Source: Sphingobium vermicomposti (GTDB lineage Bacteria > Pseudomonadota > Alphaproteobacteria > Sphingomonadales > Sphingomonadaceae). Taken from it: a stretch of DNA of 64,000 nt. Of the stretch, positions 37,267-45,292 are shown piece by piece; the stretch's first letter is position 1; every line of letters begins with the position of its first letter. The stretch lies in assembly GCF_011762025.1 (NCBI RefSeq), contig NZ_JAASQR010000001.1, positions 806,001 to 870,000 of the forward strand, in the 5' to 3' direction. The position numbers were made by a program, and so were the translations under genes. The notes beneath the pieces are model-generated. The model had not been told where the DNA came from and searched no databases. It was given only the letters and a program-made list of their open reading frames with translations.

Positions 37267-38715
37267 TCAGGACCACAGCTTCATTCGGCGGAATAGACCG
37301 CGCTGGTTCATCGGCTCCAGCATTTCATCAGGACCTTCCGGGTCCAATACCTCATGGTCGGCCAGCCAGGTCTGCACATCGTTGAGATCGGGCGTGACAT
37401 AGGGGCGCAGGGTGCGGCCCGGCTTGTCCCGCAGTTCCTCAATCCCGGCGACCAGCCCGCGCTCGGCGATGACGGCAGCCACGCGCTCGACCGGCAGATC
37501 GAGATGTTCGGCAATCAGGTCATCTCGGATCGACAGAATGGTTGCTTCCTGCCCGGCATTGGCGGGCAGGCTGGCGTCGATGGTCACGTCGCACTCGGTA
37601 TCCAGCCGCAACGAGCGGTTGTTCATGTTGGACGAACCCACGCGGATCACGCGATCATCGACGATCAATATCTTGGCATGGACATAGATCGGCTCCCCCC
37701 GGACGGTGAAGGGATGATAGATGCGCAACCGACCGTGAATGTCGCGGGCGCGCAATGCTTCCACCAACCTGGCGCGGGCCGTGTCCATGGCCTGTTGTTC
37801 CAGCCAGCCGTCCGCCTGTTCCGGGTTGATGATGACGATGTCGGGACCATCCGGTTCGCCAAGCCGCGCCGCCAGCGCTTCGGCAATGCGGCGGGAGGCG
37901 AAATATTGGCTTTCGGCATAGATGGACCGCTTCGCCGAGGCGATCTGGTTGAGGTAGAGCCGCTCTATTTCCAGCACCGGCTGCTGGTCATCCATTTCCG
38001 GCGCGGAGCGGGAAATGGCGACATCCACCTTTTCGAACTGCACGGGCAGCGCTTCGGGCCAGCAATCATGCTCGCCCTCTATGCGGGCCAGCTCACCGCC
38101 CCCAGCCTTGCTCCAGCGCGCGCGGGCATGATCACCCAGCACCATGGCAACATCCCCCTGCAGAGCGGTGGTCGCGTCGTGCCAGGGGCCATAGGGGTCG
38201 CCGTCGGGATGCCGACGGTTGGGGTCGGCGTCGCGATGATGGCGCGTGTCCCATCGATCGGCGGTCATGTCGATGCCGCCGCAAAAGGCGAAACAATCGT
38301 CGATCACCACGATCTTCTGGTGATGCGATGCGGCGGGTGGATGATGGCTGTCCAGCTTCACACGGATGCGCTTGTGCGTCATCCACTTGACCGTGGTGAA
38401 CAGGTTGGTGGGTTGCACCATCGACTTCATCGCGCCCACGTCCCAGCGCAGCAGGAATATCTCCAGTTCCGGCGTCTGTTCGACCAGCCAGCTGATGAAA
38501 TCGCCAATGATGACGGGCGCATCATCCTTTGCCTCATCCTGACGAATCAGGCTGATCGCGGCGTCGAAATCCCAGCCGATCAGCATGATCCGCCGCTTGG
38601 CCTTCATCATCGCGGCGCGGGCATGGCGGAAATAGCATTCAGCGTCGATGATGACGCTGGCGCGTTCGGCGCGGGCGATGCGCCAGCAATCGTCGCTTTC
38701 GCGCGGGGCGGTCAT
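37267..38715 (-). CDS. Phospholipase D / transphosphatidylase family protein
   Basis: A 482-residue enzyme with two HKD motifs: ASHHQKIVVIDD (H132/K134/D139) and YVHAKILIVDDRVIRVGSSN (H346/K348). Between them lies DRWDTRHH...PYGPWHDATT, an arrangement seen in eukaryotic-like bacterial PLDs. It may make or remodel phospholipids (including cardiolipin-like transfer); the substrate is uncertain. The start is ATG 38715; the open frame to 38904 overlaps ubiA in another frame and is not family-like. Its ATG overlaps the ubiA stop by four bases, indicating translational coupling. Confidence 0.92.
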   Translation of the reverse strand: MTAPRESDDCWRIARAERASVIIDAECYFRHARAAMMKAKRRIMLIGWDFDAAISLIRQDEAKDDAPVIIGDFISWLVEQTPELEIFLLRWDVGAMKSMVQPTNLFTTVKWMTHKRIRVKLDSHHPPAASHHQKIVVIDDCFAFCGGIDMTADRWDTRHHRDADPNRRHPDGDPYGPWHDATTALQGDVAMVLGDHARARWSKAGGGELARIEGEHDCWPEALPVQFEKVDVAISRSAPEMDDQQPVLEIERLYLNQIASAKRSIYAESQYFASRRIAEALAARLGEPDGPDIVIINPEQADGWLEQQAMDTARARLVEALRARDIHGRLRIYHPFTVRGEPIYVHAKILIVDDRVIRVGSSNMNNRSLRLDTECDVTIDASLPANAGQEATILSIRDDLIAEHLDLPVERVAAVIAERGLVAGIEELRDKPGRTLRPYVTPDLNDVQTWLADHEVLDPEGPDEMLEPMNQRGLFRRMKLWS

Positions 38716-39620
38716 GCGCTGCCCACGACCAGGCAGCCCAGGAACATCAGCAGCCCGGCAAAGCGATTGGACCGAAATTTGCGGAGAGGGTCGACGCCGT
38801 CCTCCTTCAAGGTTGCCGCCTGCCAGGCGAGGTGAACGGCCACGGGCAGGAGCGCCACAAGCGCCAGAAGCTGCGGCCTTACCTGCCAGAGCGCGGCGAC
38901 CCAAAGCGTGAGCGCGACAATATAGCAGAGCGATACGCCCGCACGGACGTGTCGGCCCATCGACAGGGCGCTCGACCCGATGCCGATCAACGCGTCATCC
39001 TCCCGGTCCTGCAGCGCATAGATGGTGTCATAACCCACGACCCAGAAAATCGTGCCACAATAGAGCAGCAGGCCCGGTGCCGTCAGCACGCCCATAACCT
39101 CGCTCCACCCGACCAGCGCTGCCCAGGAAAAGACGAGGCCGAGCCACAGCTGGGGCCAGCCGGTGATCCGTTTCATGAAAGGATAGGCGGCGACCAGCGC
39201 CAGACTGCCCAGCGCGACAACTTGCGCGGACAGACGCAGCTGATGCAGGACGACAAGGCCGATCAGGCACAGCAGGATCAGCCATGCCCAGGCCATGTTG
39301 AGGGATATCGCCCCGCTTGCCAACGGGCGCGCTGCCGTGCGCGCCACCTTTCTATCCAGATCGCGGTCGACAATGTCGTTGAACACGCACCCCGCGCCGC
39401 GCATCGCGATGCTGCCGATCAACAGCCACAGGATGAGCGGCCAGCGTTCGCCCACGCCGCCCGCCAGCGCCGTCGCCCATGCGCCCGGCCAGAAGAGCAG
39501 CCACCAACCAATCGGACGGTCAAAACGCGCGAGCAGCGCCAGCGCCCGCGGCGTTTCCGGCAGCCGGGCGAGCAGGCCCCGCGCCTGCGTGTCGGGAACT
39601 ATGCTGTCACTCAACGTCAC
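38712..39620 (-). CDS. ubiA: 4-hydroxybenzoate polyprenyltransferase UbiA
   Basis: A membrane enzyme that prenylates 4-hydroxybenzoate in ubiquinone synthesis. The 302-residue protein has the two Asp-rich Mg-diphosphate motifs: AGCVFNDIVDRDLDRKVART and VVGYDTIYALQDREDDALIG. RFDRPIGWWLLFWPGAWATA is the typical start of the first helix. About eight to nine hydrophobic helices are visible. It is the upstream partner of the phospholipase D gene on the minus strand and divergent from rsmE, with an 81-bp gap that holds a dispersed repeat. Confidence 0.95.
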   Translation of the reverse strand: MTLSDSIVPDTQARGLLARLPETPRALALLARFDRPIGWWLLFWPGAWATALAGGVGERWPLILWLLIGSIAMRGAGCVFNDIVDRDLDRKVARTAARPLASGAISLNMAWAWLILLCLIGLVVLHQLRLSAQVVALGSLALVAAYPFMKRITGWPQLWLGLVFSWAALVGWSEVMGVLTAPGLLLYCGTIFWVVGYDTIYALQDREDDALIGIGSSALSMGRHVRAGVSLCYIVALTLWVAALWQVRPQLLALVALLPVAVHLAWQAATLKEDGVDPLRKFRSNRFAGLLMFLGCLVVGSA

Positions 39621-39664
39621 GCTCGCTTGTGGAAGGGCCGTTCTTCCTCTTTAGAGAAATGGAA

Positions 39665-39690
39665 GGGTTCGACAAGCTCAGCCCGAACGG
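39665..39690. repeat. Dispersed intergenic palindromic repeat
   Basis: The stretch GGGTTCGACAAGCTCAGC followed by CCGAACGG contains TTCG/CGAA ends. I recognise this sequence as a short repeat common between genes in many proteobacteria including sphingomonads. It lies between the divergent ubiA and rsmE genes, 12 bp before the rsmE start. I saw no second copy in this window. Confidence 0.7.
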
Positions 39691-39701
39691 AGTGCAAGGA
39701 T

Positions 39702-40502
39702 ATGACCGCAACCCCCGCCTGGCCGCCGCAAAGCGCCCCGCGCCTGCATGTCGAAACGCAGTTGGGCGAAGGCGTGGCTGTGCCGGTCGATGGCAATCCG
39801 GCCCATTATCTGATCAGCGTCATGCGGATGAAGCCCGATGACATCGTGCTGCTGTTCGACGGACGGTCAGGCGAATGGGCGGCACGGGTGCGGGACATGC
39901 GCAAGCGCGACCTGGTGCTGGAATGCGTGCAACAAACCAGGCCGCTGGACGATGTGCCCGATTTCTGGCTGTGTTGCGCGCCCATCAAAAAGGGGCGCAT
40001 CGATCTGATCGCGGAAAAGGCTTGCGAACTGGGCGTTGCCAGGCTGCAGCCCGTGCTGACGCGTCGGGCGGTCGTGGACAAGCTCAACCTTGACCGGCTG
40101 CACGCGCATCTGGTCGAAGCGGCGGAGCAATGCGGGCGGACGGCGCTGCCGGAACTGAGCGCGCTCATCAAGCTGGACGCCCTGCTGCGCGACTGGCCGC
40201 AGGAACGCTGGCTGTTCTTTGCCGATGAAAGTGGAGGGCAGCCACTGGCAACCAGTCTGGCCGCCCATCCCGGCCCGGCGGCGTTCCTGATCGGTCCCGA
40301 GGGCGGGTTCGACCCAGCCGAACGCGACGCCATCCGCGCATTGCCAAAGGCGGTGCCAGTGTCGCTCGGCCCCCGAATCCTCAGGGCGGAAACGGCGGCA
40401 ATCGCGGCGACAAGCGCATGGATGACGATCAACGGCGATTGGGGCGAACGCGATCGGCCCGCGATCACGGCGTGGCTGAGAGCGCCTTTTCAAGGGATCT
40501 GA
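39702..40502 (+). CDS. rsmE: 16S rRNA (uracil-1498-N3)-methyltransferase RsmE
   Basis: A SPOUT-class methyltransferase acting on U1498 of 16S rRNA. The 266-residue protein begins MTATPAWPPQSAPRLHVETQ with an N-terminal PUA-like domain (HYLISVMRMKPDDIVLLFDG). The trefoil-knot SAM-binding region is AFLIGPEGGFDPAERDAI and VSLGPRILRAETAAIAATSA, both diagnostic. Open frame upstream to 38832 lies antisense to ubiA and is not coding. The start is ATG 39702 with AAGGA close by. Downstream lies a terminator-bearing leader of the aminotransferase. Confidence 0.95.
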   Translation: MTATPAWPPQSAPRLHVETQLGEGVAVPVDGNPAHYLISVMRMKPDDIVLLFDGRSGEWAARVRDMRKRDLVLECVQQTRPLDDVPDFWLCCAPIKKGRIDLIAEKACELGVARLQPVLTRRAVVDKLNLDRLHAHLVEAAEQCGRTALPELSALIKLDALLRDWPQERWLFFADESGGQPLATSLAAHPGPAAFLIGPEGGFDPAERDAIRALPKAVPVSLGPRILRAETAAIAATSAWMTINGDWGERDRPAITAWLRAPFQGI

Positions 40503-40690
40503 CGCGGTCGTCCGATTATCGCGCTCATTAGCAGAAAATGGCCGTCTTATACTTTTACACATGGTTGCAGACGCCTTATATCGACCGCGACGTCATCGAG
40601 TGGCGTTGGCTCGATGTGGCATGGGATCTAGCGCCCAGTTTCCACGGAAGGCGGAACTGGGCTTTTTTTAAGATCGGAAAAGCGAAGATA
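40503..40690 (+). ncRNA. Structured 5' leader / candidate riboswitch or attenuator of the aminotransferase gene
   Basis: Between rsmE and the aminotransferase start lies a 188-bp stretch with a -10-like TATACT at 40548-40553. It has a perfect 7-bp stem CATCGAG/CTCGATG (40594-40600, 40610-40616) with loop TGGCGTTGG, and the upstream ACGCC (40571-40575) is complementary to GGCGT in that loop (40602-40606), allowing a pseudoknot. An intrinsic terminator (40633-40669) ends 21 nt before the ATG. The gene therefore appears to be transcribed through a terminator, the layout of an attenuator. I cannot match it to a known riboswitch class. The simple alternative is an rsmE terminator with a promoter overlapping it. 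Confidence 0.5.
40633..40669 (+). terminator. Strong intrinsic terminator before the aminotransferase gene
   Basis: GCCCAGTT (40633-40640) pairs with AACTGGGC (40655-40662), extended by CC/GG with one bulged T, and is followed by seven T residues (40663-40669). It is either the end of the rsmE transcript or the expression platform of the leader described at 40503-40690. Confidence 0.92.
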
Positions 40691-42055
40691 ATGAACAATC
40701 CTAATGCCAATGCAGCCAATGATATTGCAGCACACTTTCACTCGTTCACGAATCTGACCGCTCATGCGCAAACTGGCCCGTTGGTCATTACTCGCGGCGA
40801 CGGGATCTTCGTGGAAGACGACAAGGGCAATCGCTATCTTGAGGCGATGTCGGGCCTGTGGTGCGCGTCGCTCGGCTTCAGCAATGAACGTCTTGCCAAG
40901 GCGGGCAGCGATGCCCTGTACCAGCTGCCTTATTATCACACGTTCACCGGGCGCTCGAATCCGGCTGCGGCGGCACTTGCCAGCAAACTGATATCGATGG
41001 CGCCGGTGCCGATGTCGAAGGTATTCTTCGCCAATAGCGGCTCTGAAGCGAACGATACCGCGGTAAAGCTGATCTGGTATTATAATAATGCGATTGGCCG
41101 GCCGGAAAAGAAGAAGATCATCGGACGCATCAACGCCTATCATGGCGTGACCGTCGCTGCCGCAAGCATTGGCGGGATTCCGGTCAATCATCGCGATTTC
41201 GACCTGCCGATCCACAATATCATGCACGTCGATTGTCCGCACCATTTCCGCTACGCGCAGCCGGGGGAAAGCGAAGAGGATTTCGCCACCCGCCTGGCCG
41301 ACAATCTTGAAAAGCGCATTTTGCAGGAAGGTCCCGAAACGGTCGCTGCATTCTTTGCCGAACCCGTCATGGGTGCAGGTGGCGTCATCGTCCCGCCCGC
41401 CACATATTTCGAAAAGGTGCAAAAGGTACTGGCGAAGTACGACGTGCTTCTGGTCGCCGATGAAGTCGTGTGCGGCTTTGGCCGGACCGGCGAGATGTTC
41501 GGATCCACCACTTACGGAATGAAGCCCGACATCATCAACACCGCAAAGGCGCTGTCGTCGGGCTACGCACCCATCTCAGCGGTGATGGTCAATGAGAAGA
41601 TTTTTTCGGCCATCGCGGAAAACAGCGGCAACATCGGCACTTTTGGTCATGGCTTCACCTATTCGGGCCATCCGGTCAGCTGCGCGATCGCGCTCGAAAC
41701 GCTGAATATCTATGAAGAGGATAACATCCTCGCGCATGTCAAATCCCTGACACCGCAATTCCAGAAGGGTTTGCGCAGCTATGAAGGTCGCAAATTCGTC
41801 GGCGAAGTTCGCGGAGTGGGGCTCATCGGCGCCATCGAGCTGTTCGCGGACCCCGCGAACCGCGTCGCCTTCGATCCGGCGGCAAAGGCCGGCACGCGGG
41901 TCGTGGAAATCGGGCTGGAACAGGGCATCATCGTGCGGGCTTTGGGCGATATAATGGTCCTGTGCCCACCGCTCATCATCACGTCCGAGGAATTGGACGA
42001 TCTGTTCGAGCGCTTCGCCCGGACCATGGACATTTTCGAAAAGAGCTTCGCGTAA
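40691..42055 (+). CDS. Class III PLP aminotransferase (omega-amino acid:pyruvate type)
   Basis: A 454-residue PLP-dependent transaminase moving terminal amino groups (beta-alanine, putrescine or related amines) to pyruvate; the exact substrate is uncertain. Motifs are VFFANSGSEANDTAVKLIWY, GRINAYHGVTVAAASIGGIP, VLLVADEVVCGFGRTGEMFG, and the Schiff-base lysine in NTAKALSSGYAPISAVMV (about K286), with FGHGFTYSGHPVSCAIALET. The start ATG 40691 gives MNNPNANAANDIAAHFHSFT; the frame is open upstream to 40538 through the terminator, which is unlikely to be coding. It is convergent with dadA, separated by a large hairpin. Confidence 0.93.
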   Translation: MNNPNANAANDIAAHFHSFTNLTAHAQTGPLVITRGDGIFVEDDKGNRYLEAMSGLWCASLGFSNERLAKAGSDALYQLPYYHTFTGRSNPAAAALASKLISMAPVPMSKVFFANSGSEANDTAVKLIWYYNNAIGRPEKKKIIGRINAYHGVTVAAASIGGIPVNHRDFDLPIHNIMHVDCPHHFRYAQPGESEEDFATRLADNLEKRILQEGPETVAAFFAEPVMGAGGVIVPPATYFEKVQKVLAKYDVLLVADEVVCGFGRTGEMFGSTTYGMKPDIINTAKALSSGYAPISAVMVNEKIFSAIAENSGNIGTFGHGFTYSGHPVSCAIALETLNIYEEDNILAHVKSLTPQFQKGLRSYEGRKFVGEVRGVGLIGAIELFADPANRVAFDPAAKAGTRVVEIGLEQGIIVRALGDIMVLCPPLIITSEELDDLFERFARTMDIFEKSFA

Positions 42056-42060
42056 CGGCA

Positions 42061-42110
42061 TCGCCCCCGACAAGCAGCTGTGCCATGCACAGCTAAGCGG
42101 TCGGGGGCGA
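42061..42110. terminator. Bipartite hairpin between the convergent aminotransferase and dadA genes
   Basis: The outer arms TCGCCCCCGAC (42061-42071) and GTCGGGGGCGA (42100-42110) and the inner arms AGCTGTGC (42076-42083) and GCACAGCT (42087-42094) are both perfect. No T tract follows, so it is not a canonical intrinsic terminator, but it begins five bases after the aminotransferase stop and is a plausible mRNA 3' end structure. Confidence 0.6.
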
Positions 42111-42255
42111 CTGACCTATCGCGGCTTATGGCGGGTCCCGCGATGTTGAAGGCGCGACATCGCAGCGCCTCTCTCGACCGCCAACAGTAGATGACAAGCC
42201 AAAGGGCAGGCACAGGCCGTGGCCCGTGCGCTGCCTTCCGGTAACGGACTAGCCC

Positions 42256-43509
42256 TTAGGAATAACGGCTGATGGCAAGGTCAGCGGTTTCGATTTCTGG
42301 CTTCCGACCGCCGATAATATCCGCGATCACCTGCCCCGAACCGCAAGCCATGGTCCATCCCAATGTGCCATGGCCGGTATTGAGGAAGAGATTGGGAATA
42401 TTCGTGCCGCCGATGACCGGCGTGCTGTCGGGCGTCATCGGCCGCAGTCCTGACCAGAAGGTCGCCGCACCGAGGTCGCCCGCGCCCGGAAAGAGCGAGC
42501 CCACCGAATATTCGAGCGTATCCCGCCGCGCCTTGGGCAGCCCCTTGGAATAGCCCGAAAGCTCCGCCATGCCGCCAACCCTGATCCGGTCGCCCAGTCG
42601 CGTGATTGCGACCTTGTAGCTTTCATCCAGCAAAGTCGAAACCGGGGCGCGGGGTTCATCGACGATCGGCACGGTGATCGAATAACCCTTCACCGGATAG
42701 ACCGGCAACCTGATCCCCAGAGGTGCCAACAGCAGCGGCGAGTAGCTGCCAAGCGCCACCAGATAGGTATCGGCCTGAACCCGCCCCTGATCCGTTTCGA
42801 CATGGCTGACCTTGCCGTCGTTCGTCGCGATCCGCGCAATGGTCCGACCGTTAAGGAAGGTCACGCCGCTGGCTTTCGCCATCTCGGCCAAGGCATTGGT
42901 GAACTTGAAACAATCGCCGGTTTCATCATTGGGAAGCCGCAGCCCCCCCGCCAGCGGAATGTCGCTACTGGCGAGGCCAGGTTCGGCCGCGATGCAGCCT
43001 GCCGGGTCCAGTACTTCGAACGGCACGCCATCGGCCTTCAGCACCGCAATATCCTTGGCGATGCCGTCGAGCTGCTTCTGCTCGCGGAACAACTGCAACG
43101 TTCCCTGGCTACGCTCATCATAAGCGATGCCGGTTTCCGTCCGCAGGTCGATCAGCCGGTCACGACTATATTCCGCGAGCCGCACCATCCGGCTCTTGTT
43201 GATCGCATAGGACCGCTCATTGCAGTTGCCCAGCATCGCTGTCATCCAGCGCAGCATCGCCATATCCATTTGCGGGCGCAAAATCAGCGGGGCATGCTTC
43301 ATGAATAGCCAGCGCAATGCCTTCATCGGGATCCCCGGCGCGGCCCAGGGCGAGGCATAGCCCGGAGAAATCTCCCCCGCATTGGCAAAGCTGGTTTCCA
43401 GCGCCGGGCCGTCCTGCCGGTCGATCACGGTCACTTCGTGCCCCGCCTGCGCAAGATACCAGGCGGACGTTACACCAACGACTCCGCTGCCCAGAATAGC
43501 GACCTTCAT
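42256..43509 (-). CDS. dadA: D-amino acid dehydrogenase, small subunit
   Basis: A membrane-associated FAD enzyme that oxidatively deaminates D-alanine and other D-amino acids to keto acids, feeding the respiratory chain. The 417-residue protein opens with [20 protein letters not shown] (FAD-binding GxGxxG) and [20 protein letters not shown], then [40 protein letters not shown] near the C-terminus is the DadA FAD motif. It overlaps the alanine racemase gene by four bases (ATGA), so L-alanine racemisation and D-alanine oxidation are coupled in one operon under the divergent Lrp-type regulator. Confidence 0.95.
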   Translation of the reverse strand: MKVAILGSGVVGVTSAWYLAQAGHEVTVIDRQDGPALETSFANAGEISPGYASPWAAPGIPMKALRWLFMKHAPLILRPQMDMAMLRWMTAMLGNCNERSYAINKSRMVRLAEYSRDRLIDLRTETGIAYDERSQGTLQLFREQKQLDGIAKDIAVLKADGVPFEVLDPAGCIAAEPGLASSDIPLAGGLRLPNDETGDCFKFTNALAEMAKASGVTFLNGRTIARIATNDGKVSHVETDQGRVQADTYLVALGSYSPLLLAPLGIRLPVYPVKGYSITVPIVDEPRAPVSTLLDESYKVAITRLGDRIRVGGMAELSGYSKGLPKARRDTLEYSVGSLFPGAGDLGAATFWSGLRPMTPDSTPVIGGTNIPNLFLNTGHGTLGWTMACGSGQVIADIIGGRKPEIETADLAISRYS

Positions 43510-44636
43510 GCCATTATGCTCCGTTTCTGATCGACCCGCTCCGCCACGACAAGTTCGCGGCGATAGCGGCGACCCAATTGGGTCAGGATTTCATAGGAAA
43601 TGGTGCCCGCGTCCGTGGCGACATCGTCGATCGTCTGGTGAGGACCGATCAATTCCACCGCTGCGCCGGGATAAATCAGTTCGGCAGGCACATGGGTCAC
43701 GTCCAGCGTGATGCTGTCCATCGACACCCGCCCGGCGATCGGCACGCGGATGCCCGCGATAAAGACCGACCCGCTATTGCTCAGATGCCGGGGCCAGCCA
43801 TCGGCATAGCCGACCGGGATGGTCGCGATCCGGCTTTCGCGCTCGCACTTGTGGGTCAGGCCATAGCCCACACCAGCACCCGCGGCGATGGTCCGCACCT
43901 GCACGATCCGGGCTTCCAGGGCGACGACGGCGCGCAACGGGCGCGCGCCGGTTTGCGCCACGCCGCCATAAAGCGCGATGCCGGTCCTGACGATGTCGAA
44001 ATGTCCGCGCGGCAGGAAACTGCCACCGCTATTATCGAGCGAGCGGGGCACATCGGGGAAATGCCGGGTCAGCGCTTCGAAATTAGCGGTTTGCTGCGCG
44101 TTAAAGGCGGAGTCCAGCTCATCGCCGCAGGCCAGATGGCTCATGATCAGCCGGACGTCGATCCCCGCGAGCCGTTCAGGCTGATCGGCCAGGACGGCGA
44201 CCTCCTCCGGTGGCAGACCAAGGCGCGCCATGCCGCTATCGACCTGAAGCGCGGCTGGCAGCGGCTGGCCCATCCGGTGCGCCAAGGCGCTCCACCGTTC
44301 GATCTGGTCGAGCGAGTTGAGCACCGGCGTCGCCCCGATGGCAGCGCATTGCGCTTCGGCACCGGGCTGCAATCCGTTGAGGACGAACAACGGCACATCG
44401 GCGGGCAAGGCGGGCTTCAGCGCAATGGCCTCACCCAGTTGCGCCACAAAGAAATGGCGGCAATTCGCCTTCAGCAATGTCTGCGCGACAAGCTCTGCGC
44501 CGATGCCATAACCATCGGCCTTGACCACCGCCGCGACCGACGCTGGCGCGACCTGCCGTTGAAGCGCGCGATAATTTTCAGTCAGCGCATCCAGATCGAT
44601 GCGCAACACGGCTCCGGCACTATCCGCACATTGCAT
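43506..44636 (-). CDS. dadX: Alanine racemase (catabolic, DadX type)
   Basis: A PLP enzyme interconverting L- and D-alanine. The 376-residue protein has the PLP lysine in [20 protein letters not shown] (K39) and the C-terminal [13 protein letters not shown] region with [14 protein letters not shown]. The start is ATG 44636 with AAGGGA upstream; GTG 44651 would add five residues. Being upstream of and coupled to dadA, it is the catabolic racemase; a separate biosynthetic alr may exist elsewhere. A divergent Lrp-family gene lies 114 bp away. Confidence 0.93.
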   Translation of the reverse strand: MQCADSAGAVLRIDLDALTENYRALQRQVAPASVAAVVKADGYGIGAELVAQTLLKANCRHFFVAQLGEAIALKPALPADVPLFVLNGLQPGAEAQCAAIGATPVLNSLDQIERWSALAHRMGQPLPAALQVDSGMARLGLPPEEVAVLADQPERLAGIDVRLIMSHLACGDELDSAFNAQQTANFEALTRHFPDVPRSLDNSGGSFLPRGHFDIVRTGIALYGGVAQTGARPLRAVVALEARIVQVRTIAAGAGVGYGLTHKCERESRIATIPVGYADGWPRHLSNSGSVFIAGIRVPIAGRVSMDSITLDVTHVPAELIYPGAAVELIGPHQTIDDVATDAGTISYEILTQLGRRYRRELVVAERVDQKRSIMA

Positions 44637-44680
44637 GGCGCTTCCCTTCACAGGAATATTATCGCCATAATCCGTGGATA

Positions 44681-44700
44681 TATTCCCAAAATGTCGAATA
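44681..44700. promoter_or_regulatory. Candidate Lrp binding site in the dadX-lrp intergenic region
   Basis: TATTCCCAAAATGTCGAATA has the ends TATTC/GAATA and an AT-rich centre, resembling the degenerate palindromes bound by Lrp/AsnC proteins. It lies between dadX and the divergent Lrp-type gene, where such a regulator is expected to act on both. Confidence 0.4.
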
Positions 44701-44750
44701 ATCGTCTAAGATAGTGATAATTTTAGTGGATCATTCGCAGGATATGCAGA

Positions 44751-45221
44751 ATGTTGAAATCAGTCGACGGCACGGACCGGGCCATCATCCGGGCCTTAAG
44801 GCTCAACGCTCGCCGTGCGAATTCGGAAATCGCGGCGGAAGTCGGCCTGTCGCCATCGGCCTGTCACCGCCGTATCCGCATGCTGGAGGATGCCAACGTC
44901 ATTCGCGGCTATACAGTAATCACCAGCGCGCTGGACGCCGAGGCGCGCGGGGTCGATGTGCTGGTGCAGGTGACGCTGGAACGGCAGACAGAGGACTATC
45001 TCGCCCGGTTTGAACATGCGGTGCGGCAATGCCCGGAAATACGCGAATGTTTCCTGATGACCGGCGGCGTGGATTATTGGCTGCGCGTCCAGACCGACAG
45101 TGTGGAATCCTATGAAGCCATCCATAGCGAGCTATTGTCACGCATGCCCGGTGTGACCCGCATCAGCAGCAGCATCGCCATGCGAGACGCGCTGCGCCCG
45201 CCGCGAACGAAGAGGCGTTAG
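44751..45221 (+). CDS. Lrp/AsnC-family transcriptional regulator
   Basis: A 156-residue feast/famine regulator. The N-terminal helix-turn-helix is LDGTDR-like (SVDGTDRAIIRALRLNARRA) with SEIAAEVGLSPSACHRRIRM. The C-terminal RAM ligand-binding domain includes VQVTLERQTEDYLARFEHAV and CFLMTGGVDYWLRVQTDSVE. Divergent transcription from the dadX-dadA operon indicates that it is a BkdR/DadR-like activator responding to L-alanine. This assignment is by context. Confidence 0.93.
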   Translation: MLKSVDGTDRAIIRALRLNARRANSEIAAEVGLSPSACHRRIRMLEDANVIRGYTVITSALDAEARGVDVLVQVTLERQTEDYLARFEHAVRQCPEIRECFLMTGGVDYWLRVQTDSVESYEAIHSELLSRMPGVTRISSSIAMRDALRPPRTKRR

Positions 45222-45241
45222 CAGCCACGGGACATCGCGAC

Positions 45242-45269
45242 TTTACGAAAGCGCTTTGCCTCCTATGAT
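45242..45269 (+). promoter_or_regulatory. Promoter with LacI-family-type operator in the spacer
   Basis: A -35-like TTTACG (45242-45247) and a -10-like TATGAT (45264-45269) are 16 bp apart. The spacer begins with the perfect palindrome AAAGCGCTTT (45248-45257), which has the central CG of LacI/GalR-family operators. A repressor bound there would block RNA polymerase. It controls the four-gene operon starting at 45293. The repressor gene is not in the window. Confidence 0.6.
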
Positions 45270-45292
45270 AACCGGCAAAATGGGAGGATGTA

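Noticed and set aside
37354..38835. Long plus-strand open frame opposite the phospholipase D gene
   Set aside because: The minus strand encodes two complete HKD motifs and the plus-strand translation has no protein-like features. GC-rich coding DNA often leaves such frames open.
40538..40690. N-terminal extension or Trp/Tyr-rich leader peptide (MAVLYFYTWLQ...) in frame with the aminotransferase
   Set aside because: It runs through a strong terminator without its own stop codon, has no clear ribosome-binding site, and aminotransferases of this class do not have such an extension.
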